A stretch of DNA of 10,285 nt from an uncultured Asticcacaulis sp. (GTDB lineage Bacteria; Pseudomonadota; Alphaproteobacteria; Caulobacterales; Caulobacteraceae): assembly GCA_946480525.1 (NCBI GenBank), contig CAMLLA010000120.1, positions 1-10,285 of the forward strand, in the 5' to 3' direction. A program made the position numbers and the translations under genes. The notes beneath the pieces are model-generated. The model saw nothing but the letters and a program-made list of their open reading frames with translations. It had not been told where the DNA came from and did no database searches. How positions within the stretch are numbered: the first letter of the stretch is position 1; each line of letters opens with the position of its first letter. Positions 4,992-10,285 of this stretch are shown in pieces.

Positions 4992-6892
4992 TAAATCCCA
5001 GCCTCAGCCTTTGCCGTCTCATAAATCTCAGCCGCTTCCATCCACTCGCCCTCAAGCGCGACCAGCTTTTCTTCCAGCCGCGCCTTGTCCTTGCCGAGCG
5101 CAACTGCATCCGCAGGACGCTTGGTGTAGATGTCTGGATCGGCCAGCTTCAAATCCAGCAGCTTGATCTGGTTGCCTGTCGTTTCGATCTGACGTTCCAG
5201 CTCATCGGCCTTCTTCTTCAGCGGCGCAATCGCATTACGCGCCGCCGCGGCCGCCTTGCGGGCGTCCTTGGTGTTGACGTTGGCCGGCTTGTCTTTCGCC
5301 GCCGCCTGCGCTTCCTCGCGCGTCGCCGTCTTGGCGCGTTCGATAACCAGCCTGGCGTAGTCATCCATCGTGCCGGTATAGGTCTTCACCGTGCCGTCGT
5401 TAACCAGCCACAGCTTGTCGGCCACCAGTTCGATCAGCGAGCGGTCGTGGGTGATGATCAGCACTGCACCCTCATAATCATTGAGCGCGTCCAGCAAGGC
5501 ACGGCGGCTGTCGATATCCAGGTGGTTGGTCGGTTCGTCGAGGATGAGCAGGTGAGGGCCGTCCATCGCCACCATCGACAACAGCAGACGGGCGCGTTCG
5601 CCACCCGACAGGTCCTTGACCTTGGTCTCGACCTTTTCCGCCGTCATACCGAACGAACCGAGACGCGCGCGACGTTTCGATTCGGGATCTTCCGGACGGG
5701 CGCGACGCATCATCTCCAGCGGCGTATCTTCCGGGTCCATTGCCTCGATCTGGTGCTGGTGGAACCAGGCGACCTGCATGCGGCGGTCGCGCCACTGCGA
5801 GCCGTGGCTTTCGGTCAAGGCGCCGGCGAGCAGTTTCGCAAACGTCGACTTACCCGCGCCGTTGACGCCCAAAACGCCAATACGATCATCGGGATCAAGC
5901 CGGACGTTAATGTGCCGCAGGATGACGGTGTCGCCATAACCGACGCTGGCGTCTTCGAGGCGCAGGATCGGCGGCGACAACTGCTTTTCCGGTGACGGCA
6001 GGATAAACGGCGCGACGCGGTCCTGGATGGTCGCGGCGATAGGCGGCAGCTTTTCCAGCTTCTTCATGCGCGACTGGGCCTGGGCGGCCTTGGACGCCTT
6101 GGCGCGGAAGCGATCGACAAAGGCTTGCAAGTGGGCGCGTTCGGCCTCCTGCTTGGCGCTGTTGGCGGCGTTCAGGCGGGCCTTTTCCGCGCGCATCCGC
6201 TCGAAATTGTCGTAATTGCCTGAATAGTAGTCGAGTTTTTGGCCGACGACGTGGACGATGGCGTCAACCGACTCGTTCAACAGGTCGCGGTCGTGCGAAA
6301 TCATCAGCGCCGCATTGGGGTAGCGCTTCAGACGCGCCTCCAGCCACAAGGCGCCTTCGAGGTCGAGATAGTTGGTCGGTTCGTCCAGCAGCAGCAGGTC
6401 GGGCTCGGCCAGCAAAGCGCCGGCCAGGGCCGCGCGCATCCGCCAGCCGCCGGAGAAGTCCGAGATCGGCCGCGTCAGGTCGGCATTCGAGAAACCGAGA
6501 CCGCTCAGGATTTCCGCGGCCTTGGCCGGCGCACGGTCGGCGCCGATCGAATAGAGGTCGTGGTGGATTTCCGCCTGGTGGATCGGATCGGCTGTTTCCA
6601 GCGCTTTCAAAAGGTTGTGGCGGCGCGTGTCGATCTGAAGCACCGCATCGATCAGGTGCTGGGGTGAGGCGGCGATTTCCTGGTCGACGCTGGCGACGCG
6701 CCATCCCTTGGGCGTGGTAATCTCGCCGCCGCCGGGCTGGGCGCGGCCTAAGATCAGCTTGAACAGGGTCGACTTGCCGACGCCATTTAGGCCGACCAGC
6801 CCGGCCTTTGTGCCGGGCGGGAGGGCCAGGGTGGCGCCATCGAAGAAGCGGCGGCCATAGGCGTCGTAGGTCAGGTTGGTGATCTGCAGCAT
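4991..6892 (-). CDS. ABC-F family ATPase, YheS-like (ribosome-associated)
   Basis: The 633-residue protein has two ABC ATPase domains and no membrane segments, the ABC-F plan of soluble ribosome-acting factors. Domain 1 has Walker A GLNGVGKST (34-42), signature FSGGW (146-150), Walker B and catalytic Glu in LLLLDEPTN (166-174, Glu171), and switch His200. Domain 2 has GVNGAGKST (342-350), LSGGE (428-432), LDEPTNHLD (451-459, Glu453) and His482. The linker (about 225-300) is rich in charged residues, with RFRAKASKAAQAQSRMKKLEKL at 261-282, as in ABC-F proteins. A C-terminal coiled coil (about 545-630) and the length match E. coli YheS (637 residues as I recall). The start at 6892 is set by the conserved N-terminus; no clear ribosome binding site precedes it. 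Domain 1 reads DEPTNYLD instead of DEPTNHLD. It is divergent from ndk. Translation-factor activity is inferred from the family. Confidence 0.92.
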   Translation of the reverse strand: MLQITNLTYDAYGRRFFDGATLALPPGTKAGLVGLNGVGKSTLFKLILGRAQPGGGEITTPKGWRVASVDQEIAASPQHLIDAVLQIDTRRHNLLKALETADPIHQAEIHHDLYSIGADRAPAKAAEILSGLGFSNADLTRPISDFSGGWRMRAALAGALLAEPDLLLLDEPTNYLDLEGALWLEARLKRYPNAALMISHDRDLLNESVDAIVHVVGQKLDYYSGNYDNFERMRAEKARLNAANSAKQEAERAHLQAFVDRFRAKASKAAQAQSRMKKLEKLPPIAATIQDRVAPFILPSPEKQLSPPILRLEDASVGYGDTVILRHINVRLDPDDRIGVLGVNGAGKSTFAKLLAGALTESHGSQWRDRRMQVAWFHQHQIEAMDPEDTPLEMMRRARPEDPESKRRARLGSFGMTAEKVETKVKDLSGGERARLLLSMVAMDGPHLLILDEPTNHLDIDSRRALLDALNDYEGAVLIITHDRSLIELVADKLWLVNDGTVKTYTGTMDDYARLVIERAKTATREEAQAAAKDKPANVNTKDARKAAAAARNAIAPLKKKADELERQIETTGNQIKLLDLKLADPDIYTKRPADAVALGKDKARLEEKLVALEGEWMEAAEIYETAKAEAGI

Positions 6893-6918
6893 TAAGGAAA
6901 ACGCGGGAATAAAAGGGG

Positions 6919-6946
6919 TTGCGAAAGCGGTGGCCCTCGCTATAAG
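6919..6946 (+). promoter_or_regulatory. Promoter of ndk
   Basis: TTGCGA (6919-6924), 16 bases, then TATAAG (6941-6946) within GCTATAAG. This fits both the sigma-70 pattern and the Caulobacter housekeeping promoter. The expected start near 6953 gives a leader of about 33 bases. It is the best-formed promoter in the window, as fits a constitutive gene. Confidence 0.65.
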
Positions 6947-6985
6947 GCAGCGCAACGCAAACGCAAAACAAAATTGGAACATCAC

Positions 6986-7402
6986 ATGTCCCGTACTTTC
7001 TCGATCATCAAGCCTGACGCCACGCGCCGCAACATCACCGGCGAAATCAACGCCGTCATCGAAAAGGCCGGCCTGCGCATCGTCGCCCAGCGCCGCATCC
7101 TGATGACGAAGGCCCAGGCCGAGCAATTCTACGGCGTCCACAAGGAGCGTCCGTTCTTCGGCGAGCTGGTTAGCCAGATGACCGCCGCTCCGGTCGTCGT
7201 CCAGGTCCTGGAAGGCGAGAACGCTGTGCCGAAGTACCGTGAAGTCATGGGCGCCACCAACCCGGAACAAGCCGCTGAAGGTACGCTGCGCAAGCTGTTC
7301 GCCCTGTCGATCGGTGAAAACTCGGTCCACGGTTCGGACTCGGATGAGAACGCAGCGATCGAAATCGCGCAGTTCTTCACCGAAGACCAGATCGTCGGTT
7401 AA
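6986..7402 (+). CDS. ndk: Nucleoside diphosphate kinase
   Basis: This 138-residue protein transfers the gamma phosphate from ATP to nucleoside diphosphates through a phosphohistidine, keeping (d)NTP pools balanced in the cytoplasm. The sequence shows the family start [14 protein letters not shown] (3-16), [14 protein letters not shown] (49-62), the segment [18 protein letters not shown] (88-105) and the active-site NSVHGSDS with His115. The length is standard for bacterial Ndk. The ATG at 6986 gives the conserved N-terminus; an in-frame TTG at 6974 would add four residues. GGA at 6976-6978 is a weak ribosome binding site. It has its own promoter and a strong terminator downstream, so it is probably monocistronic. 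It is divergent from the ABC-F gene. Confidence 0.97.
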   Translation: MSRTFSIIKPDATRRNITGEINAVIEKAGLRIVAQRRILMTKAQAEQFYGVHKERPFFGELVSQMTAAPVVVQVLEGENAVPKYREVMGATNPEQAAEGTLRKLFALSIGENSVHGSDSDENAAIEIAQFFTEDQIVG

Positions 7403-7413
7403 TCGAACGGGGT

Positions 7414-7432
7414 TTGGGGCCTGCGGCCCCAA
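7414..7432 (+). other. Short GC-rich hairpin after ndk
   Basis: TTGGGGCC (7414-7421) pairs with GGCCCCAA (7425-7432) around TGC, 12 bases after the ndk stop. It is followed by a pyrimidine-rich GTCTTCT, not a pure T-run. It may assist termination or protect the mRNA 3' end. Confidence 0.45.
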
Positions 7433-7442
7433 GTCTTCTAAA

Positions 7443-7487
7443 ATCAAAAAAAAGCCTGGCCTCTTTGGGGCCAGGCTTTTCTTTGAT
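7443..7487. terminator. Bidirectional intrinsic terminator between ndk and the S46 peptidase gene
   Basis: Positions 7443-7461 and 7469-7487 form a 19-bp stem with one mismatch around a seven-base loop. The core AAAAGCCTGGCC/GGCCAGGCTTTT is perfect. Runs of A on the left and T on the right give a U-tract in both directions, so it can end ndk transcription on the plus strand and peptidase transcription on the minus strand. Confidence 0.88.
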
Positions 7488-7501
7488 ATCAGGGAAAGTC
7501 C

Positions 7502-7552
7502 GTGGGGTATGCCGTGGCGAAAGTATAGCTTTCGCCCGCCATGGGACCCCAC
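7502..7552. repeat. Two-tier inverted repeat near the S46 peptidase 3' end
   Basis: An outer pair, GTGGGGT (7502-7508) with ACCCCAC (7546-7552), encloses an inner perfect hairpin, GGCGAAAG (7516-7523) with CTTTCGCC (7529-7536). It begins 12 bases past the peptidase stop codon in that gene's direction. It may stabilise the transcript end ahead of the terminator or be a dispersed repeat. Confidence 0.45.
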
Positions 7553-7563
7553 ACCCCATATGT

Positions 7564-9627
7564 TTACCGGCGCTCCAACTCCTGTACCACACCATCGAGC
7601 CCGTACACCTTTGCCAGCACTTCGCTGATCGCCGCGGCCGATACAGATACTGACCGGTTCAATTGTGGATCGTAGGCAAAGTTGCCGCCCAGCGAGTGGA
7701 TATTGCCATCGAAGACCGCTCCGATCACCTGGCCTTTGGCATTGACGACTGGAGAGCCGGAATTGCCGCCGACAATATCGGTTGTGGTCGTAAAGTTCAG
7801 CACCGTATTGCCATTCAGGCGATCCTTGGCCCCCTCGAAAGCGTCTGACAACACGTAGGGATCGTGGCCAGTCGCACGGGCGTAAAGCCCCGAAATCCGC
7901 GTCAGGGGTTCAACCGTCTTGCCGCGCCATGTCCAGCCGTCGACCTTGCCGTAGGACAGGCGCGGTGAATAGGTCGCGTCCGGATAGGTGGAGGTGCCGT
8001 AGTAGCGAAACCGCACCTTCGCGATTTTTTCGGAAGCAATGCGCGTCGGACTGTTGACCCGGGCGTCATAGGTCTGGCGCAGGGCGCGTGCCGCTGGATC
8101 GAGCTTGATCGCATACTGGATCATCGGATCATCCGATGCCCGGATCGCCGCCATGCCGCCCTCCCACAACTCGGTGCGGAATTCCGTGTCGTCCAGCCGC
8201 GTGCCGTCCACCAGCCGCTCGGCCAGGCTTTCCGGCGACTCCTCGCCCAGCAGCAATTGGGTTTCGGCTGCGTCATTGGTCAGATATTCGCGCGCCTTGG
8301 ACAGGCGGAATTCGAGGTAGAGCTTTTCCAATGGCTTTTCGATTGGCCAAGGCGACAGCAGGTCACGCCGCAGTGTGGCCAGGCGCGGATCGGCGAACTC
8401 CGGCAGGCGCTCGGCCGAAGGCTTTTCCATCTCCGCGGCGTGGCGGACAAGCTTGCGCGCGATAGCGAACAGGGTGGAATTGTTCGGCGCCTGTTCCAGG
8501 AAGTGATAGGGCAGGTAGAGTTCGGCATTGGCCTTCTGCGCCGCCGCGATCTCGGCCCACGGATCGCCGATCTCCTTTTTGAACTGCCCTTTCACGCTTG
8601 CCTTCAATGCGGCTTCTTCCTTGCGCTTGGCTGCCATGATGCGCGGATTGCGCAGCGCCAGGTCCTGGCCCGCCAGAGACTTGAAGCCATTTTCGACGCC
8701 AAACAGAGCATCCGATGAAACGCGTTTAGTGTCTTCGTTGATGCGCGAATAGGCGATCAAACGCCCGCGCAGCTCCGATTTCATAGCGATCATCGGCGGA
8801 TTGATGATGTCCCGCTGGGTCTCGAGCTGCGATACGGTCAAAAGCCGCTGGGTCCAGCCCGGATTACCGGCAACGAAGACCGGTTCACCCGGTATGGGTT
8901 CGACCGGCGCCCAGGTCAGATGCTGTGGCGTAGCCGCGGGCTGGTCATTATCGTACAGACGAAGAAAGGCGACGTCGAAGCCATAACGCGGGAAGTTGAA
9001 ATTGTCCGGATCCCCGCCGAAATAGGCTGATTGAAATTCCGGCGCGAAAACAAGGCGTAAATCGGTATACCTGCGATACTTGTAGAGCTTGTACTGGCCG
9101 CCCTGATACAAGGCCACCATTTGACAGCGCAGGGTTACGTCATCCCCGCAGCCGGCGGCCTCGATCTCGGCGAAACGGGCATTCTGCGCTTTCAGGAAGG
9201 CATCACCCTTGAGGCCATGGGTCACCCGATTGACGTCGCTTGTGTGATCGCTGACGCCAATCAGGATCTCGGCCGCCATGCCGGGACAGGCTTCTTCGTC
9301 CTCCCTGGACCGGACCACGAAGCCGTTGGCGACATGATCCTCGTCCTCCGACGACACCGCGCGCAGGCATTCGAAGACACAGTGATGATTGGTGAGCATC
9401 AGCCCTTCGGCCGACAGGATCGTCCCCGTACAGCCGCTGTTGATACGGGCGGTGGCGGCCTGAAGGCGGTTCAGCCAGGCTCGGTCGATACGAGTGCCAT
9501 AGGTTTTGTTGATTCGCGCCACCGGCACGTTGTCGAACGTCCACATGCCTTCTTCAGCCAAGGCAGGCGCGGCGCCGGCAAGCGTGACAATTCCGGCAAG
9601 GAACGGGACGATCTTAAGCAACTTCAT
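7564..9627 (-). CDS. Exported S46-family dipeptidyl-peptidase, DPP7-type specificity residue
   Basis: The 687-residue protein begins with a Sec signal peptide (1-24, cleavage after APALA), followed by the S46 start EEGMWTFDNVP. The chymotrypsin-like catalytic residues are His82 (TNHHC), Asp218 (RYGFDVAFLRLYD) and Ser623 (GGNSGSPVVNAKG). The FGGDPDNFNFPRY block at 203-215 and the helical insertion between about 280 and 560 are typical of the family, as is the length. S46 enzymes remove dipeptides from peptide N-termini in the periplasm, feeding peptide and amino-acid use. Eighteen residues after the nucleophile stands Gly641 (FDGN), the DPP7-like state favouring hydrophobic P1 residues, rather than the Arg of Asp/Glu-specific DPP11. 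No ribosome binding site precedes the ATG; a TAACAT box is at leaderless spacing. It follows purN on the same strand after 46 bases, without an obvious functional link. Confidence 0.95.
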   Translation of the reverse strand: MKLLKIVPFLAGIVTLAGAAPALAEEGMWTFDNVPVARINKTYGTRIDRAWLNRLQAATARINSGCTGTILSAEGLMLTNHHCVFECLRAVSSEDEDHVANGFVVRSREDEEACPGMAAEILIGVSDHTSDVNRVTHGLKGDAFLKAQNARFAEIEAAGCGDDVTLRCQMVALYQGGQYKLYKYRRYTDLRLVFAPEFQSAYFGGDPDNFNFPRYGFDVAFLRLYDNDQPAATPQHLTWAPVEPIPGEPVFVAGNPGWTQRLLTVSQLETQRDIINPPMIAMKSELRGRLIAYSRINEDTKRVSSDALFGVENGFKSLAGQDLALRNPRIMAAKRKEEAALKASVKGQFKKEIGDPWAEIAAAQKANAELYLPYHFLEQAPNNSTLFAIARKLVRHAAEMEKPSAERLPEFADPRLATLRRDLLSPWPIEKPLEKLYLEFRLSKAREYLTNDAAETQLLLGEESPESLAERLVDGTRLDDTEFRTELWEGGMAAIRASDDPMIQYAIKLDPAARALRQTYDARVNSPTRIASEKIAKVRFRYYGTSTYPDATYSPRLSYGKVDGWTWRGKTVEPLTRISGLYARATGHDPYVLSDAFEGAKDRLNGNTVLNFTTTTDIVGGNSGSPVVNAKGQVIGAVFDGNIHSLGGNFAYDPQLNRSVSVSAAAISEVLAKVYGLDGVVQELERR

Positions 9628-9673
9628 TCGGCAATGTTACAGTAGCAACCTTAATTGACAAAGAAATGCGCGA

Positions 9674-10279
9674 TTACAAATTCGTAAGGTCTTCGTCCAA
9701 TGGCTTGGACAATACCAGTCGGACTGCCTCTGGGTAAAGCTTGTGTTCTTCGGCCAGCACGCGTTTGGCCAGGACATCGGCCGTATCTTCCGGGAAGACC
9801 GGTACGCGCGCTTGCAGGATGGTTTCGCCTTCGTCTACCCCGGGGGTGACCCAATGGACGGTTGCGCCATGTTCGGCGACCGCGGCTTCGATGGCGCGTT
9901 CGTGCGTGTGCAGGCCCTTGAAATCGGGCAACAGGGCAGGGTGGATATTGATCATCCTGCCGTTCCACGTCTCGACCAGCCACGGCGTGAGGATGCGCAT
10001 ATAGCCGGCCAGGCAGATAAACTGGATGTTCGCGGCTTTCAGGTGTTCGTGAATGGCGCGTTCGTGGGCTTCGCGGTCCTTGTTGAACGGCTTGTGGTCG
10101 ACGGCGACGGTCTTGATGCCGCGTTCGGCCGCCCATGACAAACCCGCCGCCGTGGGATTGTTGGAAACGACCAGGGCGATCTCCGCCGGAAAATCGGGCG
10201 CGGACGCGGCTTCAACCAGCGCCATCATATTGGAGCCACGGCCTGAGATAAAGATAGCGGTTGGGATTCTGGTCGTCAT
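9674..10279 (-). CDS. purN: Phosphoribosylglycinamide formyltransferase
   Basis: This 201-residue enzyme transfers a formyl group from 10-formyltetrahydrofolate to glycinamide ribonucleotide in de novo purine synthesis in the cytoplasm. The sequence shows the substrate phosphate-binding loop SGRGSN (12-17), the folate-site segment LAGYMRILTPWLV (90-102), the catalytic NIHPALLPDFKG (111-122, with Asn111 and His113) and the catalytic Asp149 in VTPGVDEGETILQ (144-156). Length and motifs are normal for PurN. The ATG at 10279 lies six bases from the window edge, so its ribosome binding site and any upstream partner cannot be seen; purM commonly precedes purN. The S46 peptidase gene follows after 46 bases on the same strand. 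Confidence 0.97.
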   Translation of the reverse strand: MTTRIPTAIFISGRGSNMMALVEAASAPDFPAEIALVVSNNPTAAGLSWAAERGIKTVAVDHKPFNKDREAHERAIHEHLKAANIQFICLAGYMRILTPWLVETWNGRMINIHPALLPDFKGLHTHERAIEAAVAEHGATVHWVTPGVDEGETILQARVPVFPEDTADVLAKRVLAEEHKLYPEAVRLVLSKPLDEDLTNL

Positions 10280-10285
10280 TCTTGC

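Noticed and set aside
4837..5109. Possible small protein on the minus strand with a WWWGFLL stretch
   Set aside because: The stretch is just translation of the GTGGTGGTGGGG inverted-repeat arm, and the rest overlaps the ABC-F gene out of frame.
6893..7552. Upstream extension of the ABC-F frame
   Set aside because: It is antisense to ndk; ABC-F homology begins at the ATG at 6892.

Overview
The window looks like chromosomal DNA from an alphaproteobacterium, most probably a Caulobacterales member such as Asticcacaulis or Caulobacter. This is inference, not a database match. It rests on the high GC content, GCTATAA-type -10 elements that resemble the Caulobacter housekeeping promoter, apparently leaderless genes, GC-rich CCTCCC/GGGGAGG intergenic hairpins and an exported S46 peptidase. 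I see no tRNA, rRNA, CRISPR array, insertion sequence or phage gene. No stretch longer than 300 bases lacks a gene; the longest gap is 4728-4990.

The left part (1-4727) is a run of regulator/target pairs. A Tat-exported alpha/beta hydrolase of the non-haem chloroperoxidase (perhydrolase) type, cut off by the window edge, is divergent from an OhrR-like MarR regulator; the shared promoter region carries two pairs of TATCGCGATA-type sites. A two-hairpin intergenic element separates the regulator from an exported AHL-lactonase-like metallo-beta-lactamase-fold protein. That gene is divergent from an AraC-family regulator. The AraC gene meets, tail to tail with overlapping stop codons, an Lrp/AsnC regulator, which is divergent from an RhtA-like threonine/homoserine exporter.

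The middle (4728-4990) is a non-coding cluster of inverted repeats, including a perfect 18-bp inverted repeat. The right part (4991-10285) is housekeeping: a YheS-like ABC-F ATPase divergent from nucleoside diphosphate kinase (ndk), a strong bidirectional terminator, an exported S46 dipeptidyl-peptidase with a DPP7-type specificity residue, and purN, all on the minus strand except ndk.

Functionally, the left half reads as small sensing modules (organic peroxide, acyl-lactone or related signal, amino-acid overflow), each paired with one effector. I found no convincing undescribed multi-gene system. The most interesting signals are the paired operator architecture at the OhrR-like/hydrolase promoter, -10 elements placed for leaderless transcription at three left-hand genes, and the structured intergenic repeats.
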